Of a DNA stretch of 6,191 bases, positions 1 through 5,787 are shown in pieces. The stretch lies in contig JAGGWC010000104.1 of assembly GCA_021157645.1 (NCBI GenBank), positions 1 to 6,191 on the forward strand. Direction: 5' to 3'. The number at the start of each line of letters is the position of its first letter. Within the stretch, counting starts at the first letter, position 1. Position numbers and translations under genes: made by a program. The DNA comes from Candidatus Cloacimonadota bacterium. GTDB lineage: Bacteria > Cloacimonadota > Cloacimonadia > Cloacimonadales > TCS61. Under the pieces are notes generated by a model. It ran no database searches and was not told the origin of the DNA. It saw only the letters and a list, made by a program, of their open reading frames with translations.

Positions 1-565
1 CTATAATATAATCTGTGAATTCTGCTATTTCAGCCGCGACTTCCACAGTCTGCATGTTACATGCATCAAAAATAAGAATTTCCAAATGTTCGTTAATATT
101 TTTGATCCCGTTCCGAAGCTCTCCATCGGCAATACCAATATCGTTGCCCGCTTCAATGTCAGGACAAAAATACTCATACCAACCATTTCCATGCGACCAG
201 ATAACAAGTGCTTGTTTTTCGGATGGATATTTATTAAATCCCCAGTTAGCAAATGCTGTCAGTTCATTTTCATCACCACTATCGATCTCTCCCAAATAAG
301 AAATCTGCTCTTGTAATCCGGGATAAATATGATACCTGTATGCTGCTGGTGAAGAATTAGTTTCACTGTAATCAACTTGCACAATAACATTAATATTATC
401 AGAAAACTCTGCCTGCATCATATCTTCAATGTCATCCAAAGCTTCAAAATTTAATCCGTTATCTGCTGCCATATAGATCAGGATGGTCCAGTTACTTTCA
501 TCTATTTTGCTGCAACTTATAAGAGTGAATATAACAAATGATAACAGAATAATTTTTTTTATCAT
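1..565 (-). CDS. Clostripain-family (peptidase C11) cysteine protease lipoprotein, partial (C-terminus beyond left edge)
   Basis: Reading the minus strand from the ATG at 565 gives 188 uninterrupted codons to the window edge. Residues 1-18 look like a lipoprotein signal peptide: KK at 3-4, a hydrophobic stretch, then the lipobox LISC with Cys18 as the lipidated residue. The mature part opens with WTILIYMAADNGLN (26-39), a hallmark start of clostripain-related proteins. SHGNGW (124-129) carries the expected catalytic His125, and FDACNM (166-171) carries the expected nucleophile Cys169, followed by the usual VEVAAE. C11 enzymes cleave proteins, often after Arg or Lys, and are exported; here the protein is probably membrane-anchored. 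The gene starts 15 bases after the butyrate kinase stop, so the two probably share a transcript. No convincing Shine-Dalgarno precedes the ATG, so translation may depend on coupling. The specificity region and any C-terminal domains are not visible. The family call is secure; the substrate is unknown. Confidence 0.88.
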   Translation of the reverse strand, partial: MIKKIILLSFVIFTLISCSKIDESNWTILIYMAADNGLNFEALDDIEDMMQAEFSDNINVIVQVDYSETNSSPAAYRYHIYPGLQEQISYLGEIDSGDENELTAFANWGFNKYPSEKQALVIWSHGNGWYEYFCPDIEAGNDIGIADGELRNGIKNINEHLEILIFDACNMQTVEVAAEIAEFTDYII

Positions 566-580
566 AATTCAATTGAGGTG

Positions 581-1657
581 TTATTTATATTCCTTTGCAG
601 CTTCGATACCTTTTAGAACCCGGACACCACCTTGGGTGAGAGCTTCCATCTCTTTTTCACCAGGGATCACGAAAGTTTTTGCAATAAAGGAAGTTCTCTC
701 CTTTAATACCTCCACTACATAGTCGTTATAAACCAGTCCACCTGTTAAAAAGATACCATTAACCTTACCTTTCAACACAGTTGCACAGGCGCCGATCTCT
801 TTGGAAATCTGATAAAGCATGGCATCGAAAACAAGTTTCGCTTTCTTATCTCCTTTCTTTATCATTTTAATTACATCACCACCATGATCAGTGCCCAAAT
901 AAGCGATAAGACCACCGGTTTTGGTAAACATATTAACCAGCTCTTTGTGAGAATATTTGCCACTAAAAGCTAGTCCAAGCAGATCACCAATAGGTAGAGC
1001 TCCAGCACGTTGAGGCGAGAAAGGTCCCATGCCCAGTACTGCATTGTTTACATCGATTATTTTCCCTTTTCTGATGGCAGCCACGCTGATACCACCGCCC
1101 ATATGAACCCCAATCAGATTTACATTTGAAAATTCTCTATTCATCTTAGCTGCAACGCTAATCCCACAATACCGGAGATTAAGAGCATGCAACAAGGATT
1201 TCCTCTCGATTTCAGGACAGCCGGAAATGCGGGCAATATCATCAAACTCATCAACAGTAACAGGATCAACAATAAAAGAAGGAATCCCAGCTTCGTCGGC
1301 AATAGATTTTGCAATAAATGCACCTAGATTAGATGCATGGATACGCCCCCATAAACTCGGATCTTTTAAATCGTTTAGCATTTTATCATTTATCAGGTAC
1401 GTACCACTGGAAATTGATCTTACCAGACCACCTCTTCCTACAACAACTTCAATTGATGATAGATCAATTTCATGTTTTGTAAGAGCATTAAGTACCAGTT
1501 CTTTCCTGAATCCATATTGTTCAATTATGCCTTTAAATTTTGCAATTTTCTTTGCATCATGACGTAGTGTTTCTATAAATACAGGCTCTGTGTCGTCAAA
1601 AAGAGCTATCTTAGTAGAAGTTGATCCCGGATTAACAGCTAAAACACGATATTTCAT
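581..1657 (-). CDS. buk: Butyrate kinase
   Basis: A 358-residue acetate and sugar kinase (ASKHA)-fold acyl kinase that interconverts butyryl phosphate plus ADP with butyrate plus ATP, giving substrate-level ATP in butyrate or amino-acid fermentation; it is cytoplasmic. Visible motifs are NPGSTSTK (9-16, N-terminal phosphate loop), GRGG (74-77), HASNLGA (107-113), VDPVTVDEFDDIAR (130-143), HMGGGIS (185-191), GPFSPQRAGALP (211-222), YLGTDHGGD (253-261) and LTGGL (304-308), in the family order and at family length. An upstream in-frame ATG at 1690 would add 11 residues with no family counterpart. The ATG at 1657 is chosen because NPGST then sits at residue 9 and a GGAG lies 7 bases upstream. A closely related branched-chain fatty acid kinase cannot be excluded from sequence alone. 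No phosphotransbutyrylase gene (ptb), its usual partner, is adjacent in this window. Confidence 0.95.
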   Translation of the reverse strand: MKYRVLAVNPGSTSTKIALFDDTEPVFIETLRHDAKKIAKFKGIIEQYGFRKELVLNALTKHEIDLSSIEVVVGRGGLVRSISSGTYLINDKMLNDLKDPSLWGRIHASNLGAFIAKSIADEAGIPSFIVDPVTVDEFDDIARISGCPEIERKSLLHALNLRYCGISVAAKMNREFSNVNLIGVHMGGGISVAAIRKGKIIDVNNAVLGMGPFSPQRAGALPIGDLLGLAFSGKYSHKELVNMFTKTGGLIAYLGTDHGGDVIKMIKKGDKKAKLVFDAMLYQISKEIGACATVLKGKVNGIFLTGGLVYNDYVVEVLKERTSFIAKTFVIPGEKEMEALTQGGVRVLKGIEAAKEYK

Positions 1658-1664
1658 AACTATA

Positions 1665-1668
1665 CTCC
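1665..1668 (-). promoter_or_regulatory. Shine-Dalgarno for butyrate kinase (decides start)
   Basis: On the minus strand this reads GGAG, 7 bases upstream of the ATG at 1657. It supports that start over the in-frame ATG at 1690, which would give an 11-residue extension absent from the family. Confidence 0.75.
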
Positions 1669-1683
1669 AGTTTATTATTATTT

Positions 1684-1693
1684 TTGTCATTTT
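1684..1693 (-). repeat. AATGACAA word, copy 1 (inverted, beside buk)
   Basis: On the minus strand this reads AAAATGACAA. The same ten bases occur on the plus strand at 1826-1835, and the inner eight recur at 1903-1910. This copy overlaps the candidate buk -10 element. A shared operator for both divergent units is possible but unproven. Confidence 0.4.
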
Positions 1694-1716
1694 GCAAAAT
1701 TGAACTATCCAGTCAA
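1689..1716 (-). promoter_or_regulatory. Candidate promoter for buk-C11 unit
   Basis: On the minus strand TTGACT (1716-1711) is followed after 16 bases by CAAAAT (1694-1689), matching the housekeeping -35 and -10 consensus at 5 of 6 and 4 of 6 positions. Transcription would start roughly 15 bases before the Shine-Dalgarno. In such AT-rich DNA these matches are weak evidence, and if the organism uses a Bacteroidota-type sigma factor the consensus would differ. Confidence 0.25.
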
Positions 1717-1793
1717 ATATTTTCTATACGTGATTCTCTGATCTTGTTTGAGATTAAACCAATATTTATCATCCCTCTTGCAAATATTGATCT

Positions 1794-1841
1794 TACCTGT
1801 TTTACTAGTGAAATATCTAATAATAAAAATGACAACAGGTA
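1794..1841. repeat. Loose inverted repeat in the divergent intergenic region
   Basis: TACCTGTT (1794-1801) is the exact reverse complement of AACAGGTA (1834-1841), with a 32-base spacer. Six T residues follow shortly after at 1844-1849. The spacer is too long for a good intrinsic terminator, and no plus-strand gene in the window ends upstream of it. It could be an operator or chance. Confidence 0.28.
1826..1835 (+). repeat. AATGACAA word, copy 2
   Basis: AAAATGACAA, identical over ten bases to copy 1 but on the opposite strand, so the two form a long-range inverted pair about 130 bases apart. Chance is not excluded in such AT-rich DNA. Confidence 0.4.
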
Positions 1842-1876
1842 TCTTTTTTAACAGTAATGTACGCTTCACAAATTAT

Positions 1877-1905
1877 TTGACACAATAAGTTAGCGAAAAA
1901 TTAAT
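1877..1905 (+). promoter_or_regulatory. Candidate promoter for the tdk operon
   Basis: TTGACA at 1877-1882 is a perfect -35 match, followed after 17 bases by ATTAAT (4 of 6 to TATAAT). The predicted transcription start would fall almost on the tdk Shine-Dalgarno (GGAG at 1913-1916), giving a very short leader. This counts against the call, and a promoter further upstream is possible. Confidence 0.22.
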
Positions 1906-1910
1906 GACAA
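1903..1910 (+). repeat. AATGACAA word, copy 3 (just upstream of tdk)
   Basis: The eight-base core of the other two copies, same orientation as copy 2, ending 13 bases before the tdk start codon and just upstream of its Shine-Dalgarno. A bound protein or RNA factor here could interfere with tdk expression; that is inference. Confidence 0.35.
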
Positions 1911-1923
1911 ATGGAGTTGAAGA

Positions 1924-2484
1924 ATGAATATTATCAATAATAAAACAGGATGGATCGAAGTGATCTGCGGGAGTATGTTCAGTGGCAAAACAGAAGAACT
2001 TATCCGCCGTGTTCACCGTGCTGAATATGCAAGGCGCAAGATACAAGTGTTTAAACCTGAGATCGATAACCGTTATGAGAAAAATCACATTGTTTCACAC
2101 AGCAAAATGAAAACTCCTTCCCAGATCGTTAAAAATGCGCAGGAAATTCATGACTTGGTCAAATACGATACTGAGATAATTGCTATTGATGAAGCACAAT
2201 TCTTTGATGATGATATTGTGGCTGTTTGTGATAAACTAGCTAATAATGGTAAACGTGTAATTGTTGCTGGACTCGATCAGGATTATACGGGAAAACCGTT
2301 TGGTCCTATGCCTTTTCTTTTAGCAATTGCCGAATATGTTTCTAAACTAAATGCGATCTGCGTAAAGTGCGGAAATCCAGCCAGCAGAACTCAACGCCTT
2401 ACCAAAAGCAAGGAAACTGTAGTTGTAGGAGCTACTGACATCTACGAAGCACGCTGCAGAAATTGTCACGAGGTTTTATCATGA
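1924..2484 (+). CDS. tdk: Thymidine kinase (type II, TK1-like)
   Basis: A 186-residue salvage kinase that phosphorylates thymidine to dTMP with ATP in the cytoplasm; usually a homotetramer inhibited by dTTP. The Walker A loop is GSMFSGKT (16-23). DEAQFF (89-94) carries the catalytic base Glu90. GLDQDYTGKPFGPMP (116-130) is the conserved segment preceding the lasso region. The structural zinc site is four cysteines, C146/C149 and C178/C181, and YEARCRNCH (174-182) is the typical C-terminus. Length is normal for the bacterial family. The ATG at 1924 is the only reasonable start and has GGAG 7 bases upstream (1913-1916). It is the first gene of the plus-strand run, and its last four bases overlap the YggT start. 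All expected catalytic and zinc residues are present, so it should be active. Confidence 0.97.
   Translation: MNIINNKTGWIEVICGSMFSGKTEELIRRVHRAEYARRKIQVFKPEIDNRYEKNHIVSHSKMKTPSQIVKNAQEIHDLVKYDTEIIAIDEAQFFDDDIVAVCDKLANNGKRVIVAGLDQDYTGKPFGPMPFLLAIAEYVSKLNAICVKCGNPASRTQRLTKSKETVVVGATDIYEARCRNCHEVLS
2470..2473 (+). promoter_or_regulatory. Shine-Dalgarno for YggT-family gene (decides start)
   Basis: GAGG inside the end of tdk, 7 bases before the ATG at 2481. It favours this ATG over an in-frame TTG at 2463 that would add six residues. Confidence 0.65.
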
Positions 2485-2747
2485 ATTCACTAAGATTACT
2501 TTTGGCACAAGCTATAGAAATCTATATAATTATAATAATCATCAGAGCTGTTCTATCCTGGTTTAGGATAAGTCCTGTCGGACAGTTCTTTAAGATATAC
2601 ATCTTTATTATTCAAATAACCGAACCTGTAATGCGACCCGTAAGGGAATTTCTGCTTAAAATATTTCCAACTTCTCCAATTGATTTTTCACCTATAATTG
2701 TTATAGTTGTACTAAACATGGTAAAGAATATTTTATTTGGAATTTGA
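2481..2747 (+). CDS. YggT-family small integral membrane protein
   Basis: An 88-residue protein with two hydrophobic segments (about 4-28 and 68-87) and the YggT signatures RAVLSWF (22-28), TEPVMRPVR (47-55) and DFSPI (68-72). Length and spacing match the family. The molecular function of YggT proteins is not firmly known; relatives have been linked to cell division or plastid nucleoid organisation (YlmG) and to osmotic or ion stress. It is expected in the inner membrane. The start at 2481 overlaps the tdk stop as ATGA, a classic translational coupling arrangement, and purine nucleoside phosphorylase follows after 10 bases. Usual YggT neighbours such as proC or cell-division genes are absent here, so context adds nothing on function. 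Confidence 0.88.
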   Translation: MNSLRLLLAQAIEIYIIIIIIRAVLSWFRISPVGQFFKIYIFIIQITEPVMRPVREFLLKIFPTSPIDFSPIIVIVVLNMVKNILFGI

Positions 2748-2748
2748 T

Positions 2749-2753
2749 GGGAG
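2749..2753 (+). promoter_or_regulatory. Shine-Dalgarno for purine nucleoside phosphorylase (decides start)
   Basis: GGGAG with only 4 bases to the ATG at 2758, so somewhat tight. It still supports that start over the in-frame TTG at 2737, which would overlap yggT and add seven residues (MEFDGRN) not expected in the family. Confidence 0.6.
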
Positions 2754-2757
2754 AAAT

Positions 2758-3570
2758 ATGTTAGATAATATTAAAAAAGCAACCGAATTTATTGCAGGAA
2801 AAATGGAATTTATTCCTGAGATCGGGATAATTCTTGGGACTGGACTCAACTCGATCGGTGATTTGCTGGAAGATCCTGTTATAATTTCCTACCAAGACAT
2901 ACCTGAGTGGAAGGCTTCTACTGCCCCCTCACATCAAGGTCGTCTACTTGCTGGGAAACTTGGCGATAAAAATATTGTGATCCTTCAGGGAAGACTTCAC
3001 TATTATGAAGGATATTCAATGCAGGATGTCACCTTTCCGATTAGAGTATTAAAGGCGCTCGGCATAGAAAAACTGATCGTAACAAATGCTGCTGGAAGTC
3101 TGAATGAAAAAATGGTTCCCGGAAATCTGGTAATGATCAATGATCATATTAACTGGATGGGAACTAACCCGTTGATCGGTGAGAATTTCGATGAACTGGG
3201 CGTTAGATTTCCCAGTATGCACGAACCCTATAATAAAGAATTTATAAAAATAGCTCACGGAATTGCAAAAGAAAATGATTTTTCTTTACAGGATGGAACA
3301 TACTTAGCACTTTCCGGTCCGAGTTTAGAAACACGAGCAGAATGTAAGATGCTGGCAAAAATGGGAGCTGATCTGGTTGGAATGTCAACTGTTCCTGAGG
3401 TTATTGTGGCAATACATTCAGATATAAAAGTTATTGGAATATCTGTTGTAACCAATTTGAGCAACATCTTTCATTCTAAAGCTCATACGCAGGAAGAGAT
3501 CCGAAAAAATGCTTTGAAGGCTAAGCATGATCTTGAAATATTAATATTAGAATTATTTAAGAAAATATAG
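2758..3570 (+). CDS. Purine nucleoside phosphorylase (trimeric, PNP-I family)
   Basis: A 270-residue enzyme that splits purine (deoxy)nucleosides with phosphate into base and (deoxy)ribose 1-phosphate in the cytoplasm. Motifs in order: GIILGTGLN (23-31, phosphate loop), SHQGR (58-62), QGRLHYYEGY (77-86, with Arg79 and His81 for phosphate and Tyr83 for the sugar), VTNAAGSLN (108-116), GPSLETRAE (187-195, with Glu191 as purine-binding Glu), GMSTVPE (208-214) and VTN (231-233). By analogy with mammalian PNP, Glu191 with Asn233 points to 6-oxopurines (inosine, guanosine), and His243 matches the ribose 5'-hydroxyl contact. The phosphate loop has Thr28 where mammalian enzymes have Ser, a conservative change. 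The symbol is left open because punA, pnp and deoD are used inconsistently. With tdk in the same operon it forms a small nucleoside-salvage set. Confidence 0.95.
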   Translation: MLDNIKKATEFIAGKMEFIPEIGIILGTGLNSIGDLLEDPVIISYQDIPEWKASTAPSHQGRLLAGKLGDKNIVILQGRLHYYEGYSMQDVTFPIRVLKALGIEKLIVTNAAGSLNEKMVPGNLVMINDHINWMGTNPLIGENFDELGVRFPSMHEPYNKEFIKIAHGIAKENDFSLQDGTYLALSGPSLETRAECKMLAKMGADLVGMSTVPEVIVAIHSDIKVIGISVVTNLSNIFHSKAHTQEEIRKNALKAKHDLEILILELFKKI

Positions 3571-3584
3571 AAGAGGAAGTAATT

Positions 3585-3983
3585 ATGACAACAATGCCAT
3601 TACCAGAAAAAAGACTGGAAAAATATAAAGAGATTCTTCTAAAAGAAAAAGAAGAGATCCAAAAAGTCATTAACAATATAAATGATATTCAAAAACGCGG
3701 AGCGAAAGATGGCAATGGCGACCTCTCTGCATATTCACAGCACCAAGCAGACCTTGGTTCCGATACTGATGAATCTGAACGCCGGGTTTATCTTCTAGAA
3801 AAAGAACTGAAGAACATTAAATTGATCAACGCTGCACTGAAGAGAATATATGATAAGTCATACGGTATTTGCGAGATTTGTGGCAATTTAATTCCCGCTA
3901 ACCGATTAAAAATTATTCCATACGCTAAATATTGTATAAAATGTAAAGAAGAAGAAGAACTGCGCAAAAAAAGAAGAAAATAG
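3585..3983 (+). CDS. TraR/DksA-family C4 zinc-finger protein
   Basis: A 132-residue predicted regulator of RNA polymerase. Charged stretches at about 8-38 and 63-90 fit the two helices of the DksA-like coiled coil. They flank a tip-region segment containing HQADLGSDTDESER (53-66). The zinc finger is C96-E-I-C99 ... C117-I-K-C120, with the family sequence GICEICGNLIP and the following RLKIIPYAKYC. The Lys/Arg/Glu-rich tail ends KKRRK. The tip lacks the exact DxxDxA triad of E. coli DksA, so it may be one of the many DksA relatives not working with ppGpp; this is inference. The start is well supported by GAGGA at 3573-3577, 7 bases upstream. Its stop TAG shares one base with the lspA GTG. Pairing of this family with lspA recurs in Bacteroidota-related genomes. 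Confidence 0.9.
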   Translation: MTTMPLPEKRLEKYKEILLKEKEEIQKVINNINDIQKRGAKDGNGDLSAYSQHQADLGSDTDESERRVYLLEKELKNIKLINAALKRIYDKSYGICEICGNLIPANRLKIIPYAKYCIKCKEEEELRKKRRK

Positions 3984-4495
3984 TGGCAATATTAGTGAAA
4001 AAATTAGTGAAGCTACTGCCCTTTTATTGGGTATCACTGATCGTAATTATAATTGACCAAATATCAAAATATGTGGTAAGAAACTCAATTGAAATAGGAC
4101 ATACAATTAAGTTAACACCAAACCTAATCTGGCTCAGAGTTGTTCAAAATACTGGAGCAGCTTTCAGTTTTTCTTTTGGAAATCCACTGCTTAATAGAAT
4201 TCTTTTCATTATTATTTCGATAATTGCAATTTTTTTTATTGTTTATTTAAGTATTAAAAGTAAGAATAGAATAGAGATATTTTCCTTTGCACTTATTCTT
4301 GGTGGCGCTTTGGGAAATTTGATTGATAGAATTATTATGGGAAGCGTCACAGATTTTATCTGGTGTGATTTCCCGGATATTATCATGACCAGATGGCCTA
4401 TATTTAATATTGCAGATAGTTCAATAGTAATTGCCATTGTCTTGATGATAGCTTCCATTTTATTTCATAAAGATAAATATGAGGAGAAAGAATGA
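3983..4495 (+). CDS. lspA: Signal peptidase II (prolipoprotein signal peptidase)
   Basis: A 170-residue inner-membrane aspartyl protease that removes the signal peptide of diacylglyceryl-prolipoproteins. Four hydrophobic spans are visible (about 13-32, 70-90, 98-114 and 146-161). Conserved family blocks are DQISK (25-29), VVQNTGAAFSF (53-63), GGALGNLIDR (107-116), VTDF (122-125) and FNIADSSI (141-148). The catalytic dyad is Asp124 and Asp145. No ATG lies before these motifs. The GTG at 3983 is chosen because it overlaps the preceding TAG stop and gives the usual length. Its Shine-Dalgarno is poor (AGAAG, 3972-3976), suggesting coupling to the upstream gene; a GTG at 3995 is an alternative start. 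The C11 lipoprotein encoded divergently is a plausible substrate. Confidence 0.94.
   Translation: MAILVKKLVKLLPFYWVSLIVIIIDQISKYVVRNSIEIGHTIKLTPNLIWLRVVQNTGAAFSFSFGNPLLNRILFIIISIIAIFFIVYLSIKSKNRIEIFSFALILGGALGNLIDRIIMGSVTDFIWCDFPDIIMTRWPIFNIADSSIVIAIVLMIASILFHKDKYEEKE
4481..4486 (+). promoter_or_regulatory. Strong Shine-Dalgarno inside lspA for the exported protein
   Basis: GAGGAG with 5 bases to the ATG at 4492. It is the best Shine-Dalgarno match in the window after that of the PorV-like gene, suggesting the envelope proteins are translated more strongly than LspA. Confidence 0.7.
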
Positions 4496-5772
4496 AGAAT
4501 ACGATTATTATTATAATATTCTTAGCTTCCGGCTTATTATGGGCACAGATTATTACCCCGATTGCCAATATCCAGGACAGCGTAAGTGTATATAATGGAC
4601 AAAATGTTAACATAGAAGGTGTGATCACAATTGGAGCTGGGGTATCTAATGATAATTTACTTAATGTTTTTATTCAGGATAGTTCAGGGAAAGGGATAAT
4701 GCTTTTTGATTACGATATCTCCTCTGCCTATGAAGCCGATCTGGTACGTGGGAATTTTTTACAAGTATCGGGTGAGGTTGATGAGTATAATGGCGTAACC
4801 GAGATCAAGGATTTCTCCTATACAGTTATCAGTTCAGGCAACTCTGATCCCGTTGCCACTATCCTCGATCTGGGAATCAATAATGACATTTTTGAAGGAA
4901 CTCTGGTGCAGGCAACTGGAACTATTTATGAGATGTATTATGCTGGCGGTGGAACTAACTTAAATATCGAAGATGAAGATGGAAATCAGGTTACTGTACG
5001 GGTATGGGATTCAACAGATATCAATCTGGATGGATATACAGAGGGATATATTCTGGAAGCATGTGGTGCAGGCGGTATATATAATGGTGATTTCCAGATA
5101 CTTACCGGATATCAGGACCATCTCAGTGAAGGTGAATTCCTTAACTATCCTTATGGGGATATCAGCGAGATAATTGCTGGACAGCCTGTCAATATCACAT
5201 TTTCCCGACCATTGGAATTTGATAATGTGATTTTGCACTGGAAAACGAACAGCGATATAAATTTTAATTTATTAGAAATGATACCTACTGAAAATAATGA
5301 GAATATTTATGAGACAGACATTCCGGCTCAAGGTGAAGGAACGATCGTAAATTTTTATATTGTTGCTGCCGATACTACTGGCACTGAATTCATCTTCCCA
5401 GAAGAGTATCCGGATGTTCCAGCTTATTTCTATAATTATAAAGCAATCTCTCACTGTGCTGTCTTAAACATTCCAGCGAGAGCTTTCGATCCTTATAGCG
5501 GTGAAAGTTTTCCTATTGAATTTGCTTCTAAGAATGGCGATAAAGCTATCTTAAGGATCTATAATGCTGAAGGAAAACTGATGCGTACTTTGGTAAATAC
5601 GATCATTTCCAATTCAACAGGAATCATCATGTATGATTGGAATGGTAAGGACAGAGAGAACAACCTGTTGCCACTGGGATTGTATATCTGCTTCTTGGAA
5701 GTGATAGATACAGCCAATGGTAATAAAAAAACAGCGAAGGCTCCGATCGTTATCGGTGCACCGCTAAAATAA
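4492..5772 (+). CDS. Exported multidomain protein: two OB-like repeats, Ig-like domain, FlgD-like C-terminal domain
   Basis: A 426-residue protein of unknown function. The N-terminus has a Sec signal peptide (Lys2, hydrophobic 5-17, likely cleavage after A18 before QIIT). Two related beta-rich segments follow, about 24-112 and 122-211. Both contain a pattern like NLL/NLN-x-FIQD/IEDEDG, then L-x-x-x-G and a YNG followed by an Ile-containing strand (YNGVTEI at 99-105, YNGDFQI at 197-203), which I read as tandem OB-fold-like domains (tentative). About 222-315 resembles the Ig-like modules of secreted bacterial proteins, with IPAQGEGTIVNFYIVAADTTG. Residues 349-426 fit the FlgD-like Ig domain: ILRIYNAEGKLMRTLV, DWNGKD (382-387) and PLGLY (394-398). 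No catalytic motif is seen, so it is probably an adhesive, scaffolding or surface protein. The start overlaps the lspA stop as ATGA, and a PorV/PorQ-like gene follows after 15 bases. Confidence 0.75.
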   Translation: MKNTIIIIIFLASGLLWAQIITPIANIQDSVSVYNGQNVNIEGVITIGAGVSNDNLLNVFIQDSSGKGIMLFDYDISSAYEADLVRGNFLQVSGEVDEYNGVTEIKDFSYTVISSGNSDPVATILDLGINNDIFEGTLVQATGTIYEMYYAGGGTNLNIEDEDGNQVTVRVWDSTDINLDGYTEGYILEACGAGGIYNGDFQILTGYQDHLSEGEFLNYPYGDISEIIAGQPVNITFSRPLEFDNVILHWKTNSDINFNLLEMIPTENNENIYETDIPAQGEGTIVNFYIVAADTTGTEFIFPEEYPDVPAYFYNYKAISHCAVLNIPARAFDPYSGESFPIEFASKNGDKAILRIYNAEGKLMRTLVNTIISNSTGIIMYDWNGKDRENNLLPLGLYICFLEVIDTANGNKKTAKAPIVIGAPLK

Positions 5773-5787
5773 AGGGAGAGGAAAGTT

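Larger units (their letters stand above)
1658..1923. other. Divergent intergenic region between buk and tdk
   Basis: This 266-base, very AT-rich stretch lies between two start codons facing away from each other, so it must hold the promoters of both transcription units. I see no coding sequence with family resemblance in it. It holds weak candidate promoters in both directions, three copies of the word AATGACAA, and a loose inverted repeat (1794-1801 with 1834-1841); these are listed separately. I recognise no riboswitch or tRNA. Confidence 0.8.

Noticed and set aside
25..252. 75-codon minus-strand open frame near the left edge.
   Set aside because: It is in a different frame from the clostripain-family reading, which carries both catalytic motifs and a lipobox and is open through the edge.
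1227..1562. 111-codon plus-strand open frame.
   Set aside because: It lies wholly opposite butyrate kinase, whose motifs are complete; it is a shadow of that gene.
1658..1690. N-terminal extension of butyrate kinase from the ATG at 1690.
   Set aside because: The 11 added residues have no family equivalent, and the GGAG before 1657 lies inside this stretch, pointing to initiation at 1657.
1794..1849. Inverted repeat followed by six T residues, resembling an intrinsic terminator on the plus strand.
   Set aside because: The stem is only 8 base pairs with a 32-base loop, and no plus-strand gene ends upstream of it.
1904..1927. Seven-codon mini-ORF (MTNGVEE) whose TGA overlaps the tdk ATG, resembling a coupled leader peptide.
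   Set aside because: No Shine-Dalgarno lies before its ATG, the peptide has no regulatory codon run, and the tdk Shine-Dalgarno sits inside it; an overlap of this kind is easy to get by chance.
1873..2088. 71-codon minus-strand open frame across the tdk start.
   Set aside because: It is antisense to a confident thymidine kinase, has no family resemblance, and its composition is that of a reversed coding frame.
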